A stretch of DNA of 5,238 bases. Source: an uncultured Lachnospiraceae bacterium. GTDB taxonomy: Bacteria > Bacillota_A > Clostridia > Lachnospirales > Lachnospiraceae. The notes beneath the pieces are model-generated. The model searched no databases. It worked only from the letters and a program-made list of their open reading frames with translations, and had not been told where the DNA came from. How positions within the stretch are numbered: the first letter of the stretch is position 1; each line of letters begins with the position of its first letter. A program made the position numbers and the translations under genes. Shown in pieces: positions 1-5,193 of this stretch. The DNA is taken from positions 1 through 5,238 of the forward strand of contig CAJUMT010000218.1 in NCBI GenBank assembly GCA_910587495.1, read 5' to 3'.

Positions 1-2
1 AT

Positions 3-644
3 GAATACGCAGTCTGGAGCCTGCTGCTGGCGAGCGGATATCTGAAAGTGGAAGAACATACATTTGATTCGGATACCGGAAGAGAAGAATATGTTCTCCG
101 GCTTACGAACAAAGAAGTGCGTCTGATGTTCCGGAATATGATCGAAGGATGGTTCAAAAACTATTCGCCTGCCTATAACGACTTTATCAAGGCGCTGCTG
201 GCAGATGACAGGAAGGCAATGAACCATTATATGAACCGTGTGGCACTCGCTACGTTCAGTTATTTTGATACGGGAAGGCACCCTTCTGCGGCTGCGGAAC
301 CGGAGCGCTTTTATCATGGATTCGTGCTGGGGCTGATGGTGGAGCTGGAGGACCGGTATACGATTACTTCCAACCGAGAGAGCGGCTTCGGACGGTATGA
401 TGTTTTGCTGAAGCCAGGAAGCGGCGCAGGAGCTTTGGATGGTGGAGGGAACGATGCCATAATTCTGGAATTTAAAGTGCATGATCCGGAGGACGAGGAG
501 ACATTAAAAGATACGGTGGAGGCGGCTCTTTTGCAGATCGAAGAAAAAGGCTATGCCGCTGCGCTTATGGCGGAGGGAATCCCGGCGGAGCGGATCAGGA
601 AATACGGGTTCGCGTTTGAAGGGAAGAGGGTGCTGATCGGTTAG
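3..644 (+). CDS. AAA-ATPase-like protein with C-terminal PD-(D/E)XK nuclease-fold domain, 5' partial
   Basis: The reading frame is open to the left edge, so this is the C-terminal ~213 residues of a longer protein. The GTG at 48 is not a credible start: the frame upstream of it encodes EYAVWSLLLASGYLKV, which matches the conserved block preceding the nuclease domain in AAA-ATPase_like/PDDEXK_9 proteins (PF09820 plus PF08011), whose members usually exceed 500 residues. After a linker with the family-like LTNKEVRLMFRNMIEGWF segment comes the nuclease-fold domain: FYHGFVLGL helix, GFGRYDVLL (candidate catalytic Asp codon 399-401) and IILEFKV (Glu 468-470 and Lys 474-476, the E-x-K half of the motif), then a QIEEKGYAAAL helix and a terminal YGFAFEGKRVLI strand. 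A Gly/Ala-rich insert separates the Asp and E-x-K strands. The active-site residues look intact. The family is common and multicopy in gut Clostridia and Bacteroidetes; its biological role is not settled. The stop is TAG at 642-644. The missing ATPase part is an expectation from the family, not something seen here. Confidence 0.87.
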   Translation, partial: EYAVWSLLLASGYLKVEEHTFDSDTGREEYVLRLTNKEVRLMFRNMIEGWFKNYSPAYNDFIKALLADDRKAMNHYMNRVALATFSYFDTGRHPSAAAEPERFYHGFVLGLMVELEDRYTITSNRESGFGRYDVLLKPGSGAGALDGGGNDAIILEFKVHDPEDEETLKDTVEAALLQIEEKGYAAALMAEGIPAERIRKYGFAFEGKRVLIG

Positions 645-687
645 TCCGGGTTTTCAAAACGGAACAGATTTGAAGCAGCAGAAAAAG

Positions 688-694
688 AAGGAGG
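688..694 (+). promoter_or_regulatory. Ribosome binding site that fixes the PH-domain gene start
   Basis: AAGGAGG lies 8 bases before the ATG at 703. It decides between that ATG and the in-frame TTG at 670, which has no such site and would place the Shine-Dalgarno sequence inside the coding region. Confidence 0.85.
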
Positions 695-702
695 ATAATC
701 AT

Positions 703-1071
703 ATGAACATTTTATGGAGTGACAGAAAGCGCTGGACGTTTTTGGGGCTGCCGTGGACTTTTACAAAATACACATGCACGCCTGAGAAATTTGTCGTGGA
801 GTCCGGCATATTTTCCACAAAAGAGGAAGAGATTCGTCTCTATCGGATCCTTGATCTGACGCTGGAGCGTTCCTTCTGGCAGCGGATCTTCGGCTTGGGA
901 ACGATCTGCTGTGACACGGTGGACAAATCGTCGCCCAAGTTGGTGATCAAAAATATAAAGAATCCAAGGAACGTGAAGGAACTGATCTCAGAGGCCGTGG
1001 AGGAGGAGCGGATGAAGAAACGGGTATCCTCCCGGGAACTGATGGCTGCGGAGGAAGACGACGAAGAGTAA
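703..1071 (+). CDS. Small PH-domain-like protein (bPH_2/YdbS-like)
   Basis: A 122-residue protein of the bacterial PH-domain type (bPH_2, DUF304-like). The start is the ATG preceded by AAGGAGG. The core follows the family order: the N-terminal FTKYTCTPEKFVVESGIF strand pair, the EEIRLYRILDLTL strand with the conserved Arg-Ile-Asp motif, SFWQRIFGLGTI (the Q-R-x-x-G-x-G-T-I turn that is the best marker of the family), then a further strand pair and a C-terminal helix PRNVKELISEAVEEERMKKR. The tail is very acidic (EEDDEE). There is no convincing transmembrane segment, so unlike many YdbS relatives it is probably cytosolic or only peripherally attached. It follows the nuclease-fold gene by 58 bases with no clear terminator or promoter between them, so read-through from upstream is possible. 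The molecular role of these short PH proteins is unknown. Confidence 0.85.
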   Translation: MNILWSDRKRWTFLGLPWTFTKYTCTPEKFVVESGIFSTKEEEIRLYRILDLTLERSFWQRIFGLGTICCDTVDKSSPKLVIKNIKNPRNVKELISEAVEEERMKKRVSSRELMAAEEDDEE

Positions 1072-1108
1072 ATGGAAGATTAGTGATACGGATTCGGGAA
1101 AAGGAAAG

Positions 1109-1145
1109 AGGAATGATTGCAGGATGCGCAATGATTCCTTTTTTT
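1109..1145 (+). terminator. Rho-independent terminator after the PH-domain gene
   Basis: AGGAAT-G-ATTGC (1109-1120) pairs with GCAAT-G-ATTCCT (1128-1139), an 11-pair stem interrupted by one G/G mismatch, with a 7-base loop, followed directly by a run of seven T (1139-1145). It lies 38 bases after the stop codon. Confidence 0.85.
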
Positions 1146-1305
1146 CGTATTTTAATTTCTGCGCCTCTGTATAAGCCAGCATCATGGGCAGAAAGTAAAT
1201 TTTTTCGACCACCCAAAGCAGAGATAATAAAATAGTTAGTAGAAATACCGGTAAAAGCACATATCCTGTCGAATTTACGATATTTTATTTTCGAGGTGTG
1301 GAGGA
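1146..1305. other. Gene-free spacer before the XRE regulator
   Basis: An AT-rich stretch with no supportable gene. It holds GATAAT (1223-1228) and an overlapping TAAAAT (1228-1233), either of which could be a -10 box, but there is no good -35 box at the proper distance. It also holds an 8-base perfect palindrome TACCGGTA (1246-1253) and a TCG-N6-CGA dyad (1269-1280). These may be operator sites for the downstream regulator, but nothing in the sequence proves it. Confidence 0.4.
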
Positions 1306-1533
1306 GTGTACAGGCATATCAGGGACTTGCGGGAAGACAGTGATTTAAAGCAGCGCCAGCTGGCAGCTCATTTGCGGTGCAGCCAGAAATCATACAGCGA
1401 TTATGAGACCGGAAAGACGCGGATACCTCCGGATATCCTGATCGAACTTTCCAGGTTTTATGGCACAAGTGTGGATTATCTGCTGGATTTAACCAATGAA
1501 AGGAAACCATATCCAAGAAATGGGACTATATAA
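1306..1533 (+). CDS. XRE-family helix-turn-helix transcriptional regulator
   Basis: A 75-residue single-domain DNA-binding protein. It starts at GTG, preceded by GAGGTG at 1293-1298 with 7 bases spacing; the opening MYRHIRDLREDSDL is the usual N-terminus of short clostridial XRE (HTH_3, Cro/C1-type) regulators, which supports this start. Helix 2 is at about residues 16-23 (QRQLAAHL), the recognition helix at about 26-34 (SQKSYSDYE, the typical S-x-x-x-Y-S-x-Y-E pattern), followed by IPPDILIELSRFYGTSVDYLLDLT, the helix 4-5 signature. There is no sensor or oligomerisation domain beyond the core, so it is complete but minimal. The targets are unknown; adjacent candidates are its own upstream spacer and the overlapping pentapeptide ORF. 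Its last codons overlap that ORF in another frame, and its TAA stop runs directly into a terminator-like hairpin. Confidence 0.92.
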   Translation: MYRHIRDLREDSDLKQRQLAAHLRCSQKSYSDYETGKTRIPPDILIELSRFYGTSVDYLLDLTNERKPYPRNGTI

Positions 1534-2116
1534 AGCGTTCACGAAAAGGTGGGCGCTTTTTTGCGCCGGTAAAAAATTTACAGACGAGGACCTGATATAT
1601 AGAAATCAGATTTTGACGGATGAAGATTTCCGTCAAATAAAAACCGACAGGGCGAGCATACGTTTCTGCTCCGTTTTTTACAGCAACCTGTCTGGACTTT
1701 GTGTCGAAAAAGGCGGAGATTTCACCGGAAACGGGTGGGATACCTGCAGCTTCTTTCAGTTTGCATGTGCAGAGACTGTCTTTACTATGGAGATTTATCA
1801 TGACTGTATTTTCGGCAGTGCGTCTTTTTATAAATACAGGATAACAGAATGCTTTGTAAAGGACTGCAATTATACAAATTCTTTGTTCAGGGAAGGGGAG
1901 ATCCGGAAAAGTAAGTTTGAAAAGTGTATTTTCAGAAGCGCCGTTTTTCAGGATGTTACTATAAAAGAAACGGTTTTTTCTGATTGTATATTTGAAGAGT
2001 TTCAAGCAGAGGGAGTCGTGTGTTTTGACGTCATTTTTGAAAACTGCAGATTCTGCGGATGTAAAATGCCAAAATGGGAAGGATGTACCTTCCAAAACTG
2101 CATTTTAAACTGTTGA
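1496..2116 (+). CDS. Cys/Phe-rich pentapeptide-repeat-like beta-helix protein
   Basis: Up to 206 residues; no specific family name recognised, but the repeat is visible. From about residue 76 to 186 an aromatic or aliphatic residue recurs every fifth position (F76, W81, F86, F96, Y101, F106, F111, I116, V121, Y126, F131, I136, F141, F146, F151, I156, F161, F166, then F181 and F186). The residue two before it is mostly Cys, Ala, Ser, Thr or Val (C84, C104, A109, C119, C124, S129, C144, A149, C164, C184). That is the i and i-2 rule of pentapeptide-repeat proteins, which fold as a four-sided right-handed beta-helix; here the central residue is mainly Phe rather than Leu. The phase shifts once near residue 191-199, then F199/L204 with C197/C202 close the protein. 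It has 17 Cys and about 25 Phe, and no signal peptide or membrane span. The gene is visibly AT-richer than the ABC operon. The start is uncertain: ATG 1496 overlaps the XRE gene by 38 bases, ATG 1520 and TTG 1612 are alternatives, and none has a strong ribosome binding site. Function unknown. Confidence 0.72.
   Translation: MKGNHIQEMGLYKAFTKRWALFCAGKKFTDEDLIYRNQILTDEDFRQIKTDRASIRFCSVFYSNLSGLCVEKGGDFTGNGWDTCSFFQFACAETVFTMEIYHDCIFGSASFYKYRITECFVKDCNYTNSLFREGEIRKSKFEKCIFRSAVFQDVTIKETVFSDCIFEEFQAEGVVCFDVIFENCRFCGCKMPKWEGCTFQNCILNC
1532..1562 (+). terminator. Terminator-like hairpin directly after the XRE stop, inside the next ORF
   Basis: AAAGCGTTCAC (1532-1542) pairs along its whole length with GTGGGCGCTTT (1549-1559), 11 pairs including two T-G wobbles, around a GAAAAG loop. 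The T run is 1557-1562, six T. The stem begins within the TAA stop of the XRE gene, exactly where a Rho-independent terminator for that gene would sit, yet it also lies in the N-terminal codons of the overlapping pentapeptide ORF. Confidence 0.7.
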
Positions 2117-2141
2117 CTTTTTCGCATTAAAGCGATATAAT
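2113..2141 (+). promoter_or_regulatory. Sigma-A promoter of the ABC-importer operon
   Basis: TTGACT (2113-2118, five of six consensus bases) and TATAAT (2136-2141, perfect) are separated by exactly 17 bases. Transcription should begin near 2148, about 50 bases before the lipoprotein ATG. The -35 box overlaps the TGA stop of the preceding gene, so the operon is independently transcribed with almost no spacer. Inside the promoter spacer lies the dyad TCGC-N6-GCGA (2122-2135), a possible repressor site. Confidence 0.88.
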
Positions 2142-2148
2142 CTTAAAA

Positions 2149-2164
2149 GCTGTAGAAAGACAGC
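2149..2164 (+). promoter_or_regulatory. Stem-loop at the predicted 5' end of the operon transcript
   Basis: GCTGT (2149-2153) pairs perfectly with ACAGC (2160-2164) around an AGAAAG loop. With the start predicted near 2148 the stem would form the very 5' end of the mRNA, a placement known to slow 5'-end-dependent decay. The DNA dyad extends outward (CTTAAAA 2142-2148 with TTTTAAG 2169-2175), though most of the left arm would not be transcribed. The leader is too short for a T-box or large riboswitch. Confidence 0.45.
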
Positions 2165-2197
2165 GAATTTTTAAGGTAAAAAGACGGAGGAAAAAAC

Positions 2198-3259
2198 ATG
2201 AAAAAGATTTTGGCAATTGTGATGGCGATGACCATGGGTCTTAGCCTGGTTGCATGCGGCGGCGGCAATGACCAGCCCGCGGAAGCGCCTTCAGAAGAAT
2301 CAACAGAAGCACCCGAAGGGGATGCGGCACCGGCAGAGGAAAGCACAGGCGACAGCGCTGCCGCAGAGCAGACAGCAGACGGCTCTTATGTAGTCGGTAT
2401 CTGCCAGCTGGTACAGCACGACGCATTAGATGCGGCTACCCAGGGATTTAAAGATGCTCTGACAGAAGCGCTCGGTGATCAGGTTACTTTTGACGAGCAG
2501 AACGCACAGAATGATTCCAATACCTGTTCTACCATCATCAATGGTTTTGTTTCCAATGGCGTTGATCTGATCCTTGCCAACGCAACGCCCGCACTTCAGG
2601 CGGCACAGGCAGGAACCAACGAGATCCCGATTCTTGGTACATCCGTAACCGAGTACGGCGTAGCGCTTGGCATTGATGGTTTTGACGGCACGGTAGGCGG
2701 CAATATTTCCGGTACTTCCGACCTGGCTCCTTTGGACGAGCAGGCTGCAATGCTTAATGAGCTTTTTCCGGATGCGAAGAACGTAGGCCTTATATACTGT
2801 ACGGCTGAAGCAAACTCACAGTATCAGGTAGATACGGTGCAGGCGGCTTTGGAAGATCTTGGATACACCTGTACACAGTATGGATTCTCTGATTCCAACG
2901 ACCTGTCTTCCGTGACTACGACAGCAGTGTCTGCAAGCGATGTGCTCTATGTGCCTACAGATAATACGGCGGCATCCAATGCCGGAATCATTGACAATAT
3001 CTGCAGACCTGCCAAAGTACCTGTAGTTGCAGGTGAGGAAGGTATCTGTGAAGGATGCGGCGTGGCTACGCTGTCGATCAGCTACTATGATCTGGGTGTT
3101 GGTACCGGCAAGATGGCTGCAAAGATTCTGACCGGTGAGTCCAATATTTCCGAGATGCCCATTGAATATGCTCCGCAGTTTACGAAGAAATATAACAAGG
3201 CGCTCTGTGACGACCTTGGTATAACAGTTCCGGATGATTATGTAGCAATTGGAGAATAA
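2198..3259 (+). CDS. ABC-transporter substrate-binding lipoprotein (ABC_sub_bind, TrpX-like)
   Basis: A 353-residue extracytoplasmic solute-binding lipoprotein that captures the ligand for the permease/ATPase encoded downstream. The start has GGAGG (2186-2190) 7 bases ahead. Residues 1-19 are a lipoprotein signal peptide (MKK, hydrophobic core, lipobox LVAC) with the lipidated Cys at 20, followed by a Gly triplet and an acidic Ala/Glu/Ser/Pro linker to about 62. The two-lobed domain starts at YVVGICQLVQHDALDAA and contains the conserved QNAQND (101-106), GVDLILANATPA, PILGTSVT (144-151), GGNISGTSD (167-175), VGLIYCTAEANS, VLYVPTDNTAAS (249-260) and VPVVAGEEG segments. These match ABC_sub_bind (PF04392), the family of streptococcal TrpX. 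Length is normal for the family and it looks intact. It is the first gene of the operon, directly after the promoter. The ligand is not determinable here; an aromatic amino acid is one possibility by family analogy only. Confidence 0.93.
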   Translation: MKKILAIVMAMTMGLSLVACGGGNDQPAEAPSEESTEAPEGDAAPAEESTGDSAAAEQTADGSYVVGICQLVQHDALDAATQGFKDALTEALGDQVTFDEQNAQNDSNTCSTIINGFVSNGVDLILANATPALQAAQAGTNEIPILGTSVTEYGVALGIDGFDGTVGGNISGTSDLAPLDEQAAMLNELFPDAKNVGLIYCTAEANSQYQVDTVQAALEDLGYTCTQYGFSDSNDLSSVTTTAVSASDVLYVPTDNTAASNAGIIDNICRPAKVPVVAGEEGICEGCGVATLSISYYDLGVGTGKMAAKILTGESNISEMPIEYAPQFTKKYNKALCDDLGITVPDDYVAIGE

Positions 3260-3287
3260 TCTGAGATTATAAAAGATTTGTCGATGG

Positions 3288-3317
3288 CAGCGAGACTGGA
3301 GGATTCCTCTCTCGCTG
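3288..3317 (+). promoter_or_regulatory. Intercistronic stem-loop between lipoprotein and permease genes
   Basis: CAGCGAGA (3288-3295) pairs perfectly with TCTCGCTG (3310-3317), and inside it GAGG (3299-3302) pairs with CCTC (3306-3309) around an ATT loop, leaving only a 3-base bulge (3296-3298). No T run follows, so it is not a standard terminator. In binding-protein operons such structures commonly protect the upstream message from 3' decay and raise binding-protein output over the membrane subunits; that role is inferred here. Confidence 0.65.
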
Positions 3318-3359
3318 TTGTTGTTCGGCGGAACTATAATTTTAGAAGGGTGGTAGAAT

Positions 3360-4292
3360 ATGAATATTTTGAATTTGTTCAATGCGCTGCCGGGGGCAGT
3401 GGCACAAGGATTAATCTGGGGAATTATGGCAATTGGTGTCTATATCACCTTTCGTATCCTGGATATTGCGGATTTAACTGTGGACGGTACGCTCTGTACC
3501 GGAGGAGCGGTCTGCATTATGATGATGCAGAGCGGACAGAATGTGTGGGTAGCCCTGATCAGTGCTTTATTGGCGGGGGCTGCAGCAGGTATGGTGACCG
3601 GGCTTCTGTATACATTTATGGGAATCCCGGCGATTTTATCCGGTATTTTGACGCAGCTTGGGCTGTATTCTATTAATTTGAAAATAATGGGAAAGGCGAA
3701 CCAGGCTATCAATGTGGATAAGTTTGATCTTCTGGTGTCTCTTCGTTACATAAAAGGAGTGCCTTTCTTTAAAAATACAATTTTGATTGTAGCTGTTGTA
3801 ATCATTATTTTGATTGGCGTGCTGTACTGGTTTTTCGGCACGGAACTTGGATGTTCCTTAAGGGCTACCGGATGCAATGACAATATGGCCAGGGCGCAGG
3901 GAATTAACACGAATTTTAATAAAGTACTTGCTCTTATGCTCTCCAACGCCCTTGTGGCTTTGTCGGGCGCTCTGCTGGGGCAGTACCAGGGATTCGCAGA
4001 CGTGAACATGGGCCGCGGCGCCATTGTCATTGGCCTAGCGGCAGTCATTATCGGTGAGGCTGTCTTTGGGCGGATCTTCCGGAATTTTGCCCTAAAGCTT
4101 TTGGCTGTGGGATTTGGTTCCATCATTTATTACTTTGTTCTTCAGATCGTGATCTGGATGGGAATTGATACGGATCTTTTAAAGATTCTATCGGCGGCAG
4201 TAGTGGCAATATTCCTGGCGATCCCAACATGGAAGAGTCGATACTTTTCAAAACCCGTGAGCAGGGGAGGTGCGAAGAATGCTGCAGATTAA
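3360..4292 (+). CDS. ABC-transporter permease (BPD_transp_2 family)
   Basis: A 310-residue integral membrane subunit forming the translocation channel of the importer. AAGGGTGG (3346-3353) lies 6 bases before the ATG. About eight or nine hydrophobic segments can be seen, roughly at residues 10-33, 42-56, 62-86, 89-108, 138-160, 187-209, 219-237, 243-267 and 273-290. The N-terminal half carries the family-typical GIMAIGVYITFRILDIADLTVDGT stretch, in two parts GIMAIGVYITFRIL and DIADLTVDGT. The loop GTELGCSLRATGCNDNMARAQGI is, as the Leu-Arg-Ala-x-Gly element followed by the Ala-x-x-x-Gly-Ile turn (about 160-182), the predicted cytoplasmic coupling helix that contacts the ATPase, as in BPD_transp_2 (LivH/RbsC-type) permeases. 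One permease gene suggests a homodimeric channel. It starts 100 bases after the lipoprotein gene and its 3' end overlaps the ATPase gene, consistent with one transcript and translational coupling. Confidence 0.93.
   Translation: MNILNLFNALPGAVAQGLIWGIMAIGVYITFRILDIADLTVDGTLCTGGAVCIMMMQSGQNVWVALISALLAGAAAGMVTGLLYTFMGIPAILSGILTQLGLYSINLKIMGKANQAINVDKFDLLVSLRYIKGVPFFKNTILIVAVVIIILIGVLYWFFGTELGCSLRATGCNDNMARAQGINTNFNKVLALMLSNALVALSGALLGQYQGFADVNMGRGAIVIGLAAVIIGEAVFGRIFRNFALKLLAVGFGSIIYYFVLQIVIWMGIDTDLLKILSAAVVAIFLAIPTWKSRYFSKPVSRGGAKNAAD
4264..4270 (+). promoter_or_regulatory. Ribosome binding site that fixes the ATPase start
   Basis: GGGGAGG ends 8 bases before the ATG at 4279. It argues for that ATG over the in-frame GTG at 4270, which would overlap the Shine-Dalgarno sequence itself. 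The site is inside the 3' end of the permease gene. Confidence 0.82.
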
Positions 4293-5073
4293 AAATATTT
4301 CCAAGACTTTTAACGCAGGGACAGTCAATGAAAAAAGGGCTTTAAAAAACGTGAGCCTTACGTTGGAAAACGGAGATTTTGTCACGGTGATCGGCGGCAA
4401 CGGCGCCGGCAAATCTACCATGCTGAATGCCATCGCGGGTGTGTGGCCGGTAGATGAAGGGCAGATTATCATCGACGGGCAGGATGTGACGAAGCTGCCG
4501 GAATATAAACGGGCGCTCTTTTTAGGCCGGGTGTTCCAGGATCCGATGAACGGGACCGCAGCGACCATGGGGATTGAAGAAAACCTGGCGCTGGCACTTC
4601 GCAGAGGTAATCCCCGCACGCTGAAAAAGGGGATTCGATCCAATGAAAGAGAAGCTTATAAAGAAGCGTTGGCTAAATTGGGGCTGGGTTTGGAAGATCG
4701 TCTTACTTCTAAGGTGGGGCTTTTATCCGGCGGACAGCGTCAGGCATTAACGCTTCTGATGGCGACTTTAAAGAAACCAAAGCTTCTGCTTTTAGACGAG
4801 CATACAGCTGCCCTTGACCCTAAGACTGCGGCCAAGGTACTTGAGACTACAGATATGATTGTGAATCGCGATAAGCTGACGACGCTTATGATTACACATA
4901 ATATGAAAGATGCTATAGCTCATGGAAATCGCCTGATCATGATGATGGACGGACATATTATTTTGGATATTAGAGGAGAAGAAAAGAAACATCTGACAGT
5001 GGAAGACCTGCTGCACAAATTTGAGGAAGTCAGCGGGGAAGAATTTGCAAGTGATAAGGCAATATTGGGATAG
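4279..5073 (+). CDS. ABC-transporter ATP-binding protein
   Basis: A 264-residue cytoplasmic ATPase that powers the importer. With the start at ATG 4279 it begins MLQIKNISKTFN, the usual opening of this subfamily. All nucleotide-binding motifs are present: Walker A GGNGAGKST (39-47), Q-loop VFQDP (Gln 87), signature LSGGQ (149-153), Walker B LLLLDE (Asp 173, Glu 174), D-loop ALD (178-180) and H-loop TH (His 207). Walker B is followed by His-Thr (DEHTAALDP), where most ABC proteins have Pro/Ala-Thr; I believe this DEHTAALDP form is normal for ATPases paired with ABC_sub_bind lipoproteins. The segment RVFQDPMNGTAATMGIEENLAL is also typical of that group, in its VFQDP and MGIEENLAL parts. The gene overlaps the permease gene by 14 bases and is the last of the operon. 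The single ATPase probably acts as a homodimer. It looks intact. Confidence 0.95.
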   Translation: MLQIKNISKTFNAGTVNEKRALKNVSLTLENGDFVTVIGGNGAGKSTMLNAIAGVWPVDEGQIIIDGQDVTKLPEYKRALFLGRVFQDPMNGTAATMGIEENLALALRRGNPRTLKKGIRSNEREAYKEALAKLGLGLEDRLTSKVGLLSGGQRQALTLLMATLKKPKLLLLDEHTAALDPKTAAKVLETTDMIVNRDKLTTLMITHNMKDAIAHGNRLIMMMDGHIILDIRGEEKKHLTVEDLLHKFEEVSGEEFASDKAILG

Positions 5074-5076
5074 TGT

Positions 5077-5104
5077 TATGGGGGACTGGAAAAAGTCCCC
5101 CATA
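5077..5104 (+). terminator. Strong hairpin terminating the ABC operon
   Basis: TATGGGGGACT (5077-5087) is perfectly complementary to AGTCCCCCATA (5094-5104), 11 pairs around a GGAAAA loop, starting 4 bases after the ATPase stop. The T-rich tract on the plus strand is offset and broken (5111-5125), so it is a good hairpin but an imperfect classical terminator. It lies between convergent genes and may serve both. Confidence 0.75.
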
Positions 5105-5110
5105 TTCGTA

Positions 5111-5193
5111 TTAATTTTCTTTTTTCAGCCATACTTTCTGTTTCCGTAATTCGCCCGTGGTCCGGCAGATCAGCGGGTCGAAGACGGAAAGCA
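5111..5193 (-). CDS. C-terminal fragment of a convergent gene, unidentified
   Basis: Reading leftward from the genomic end, the minus strand has an open frame of 26 codons ending in TAA (5113-5111). Its translation, in two parts, is LSVFDPLICRTTG and ELRKQKVWLKKEN. The lysine-rich end, placement just beyond a hairpin between convergent genes, and the stop position fit the 3' end of a real gene, but the piece is too short to assign a family and could be chance. Its 5' part is lost because the sequence beyond 5193 is library adapter. Confidence 0.4.

Noticed and set aside
645..702. GTTTT-C-AAAAC inverted repeat after the nuclease-fold gene as a terminator
   Set aside because: The loop would be a single base and the stem very weak, with no following T run.
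947..1216. Minus-strand 89-codon frame overlapping the PH-domain gene
   Set aside because: Arg/Pro/Ser-rich low-complexity translation typical of an antisense shadow; it crosses the same terminator and overlaps the other minus-strand frame.
988..1260. Minus-strand 90-codon frame with a hydrophobic N-terminus, starting at GTG
   Set aside because: It runs through the terminator at 1109-1145 and antisense into the PH-domain gene, has only a weak AGGAT ahead of its start, and its C-terminal half is a mirror of real coding sequence. Possible but unsupported.
1526..2095. Minus-strand 189-codon frame antisense to the pentapeptide gene
   Set aside because: The plus strand shows a regular five-residue register with the expected i-2 residues; the minus translation shows no repeat or recognisable domain.
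2142..2197. Possible T-box or amino-acid riboswitch leader for the importer
   Set aside because: The predicted leader is about 50 bases and has only one short stem-loop, too short for a T-box with specifier loop and antiterminator.
2816..3382. Minus-strand 188-codon frame antisense to the lipoprotein gene
   Set aside because: The plus strand encodes a clear full-length solute-binding protein here; the antisense translation has no recognisable motif and crosses the intercistronic stem-loop.
3278..3676. Plus-strand 132-codon frame spanning the intercistronic gap and the start of the permease gene
   Set aside because: Its start has no ribosome binding site, it covers the stem-loop, and it lies out of frame inside a well-supported permease gene.
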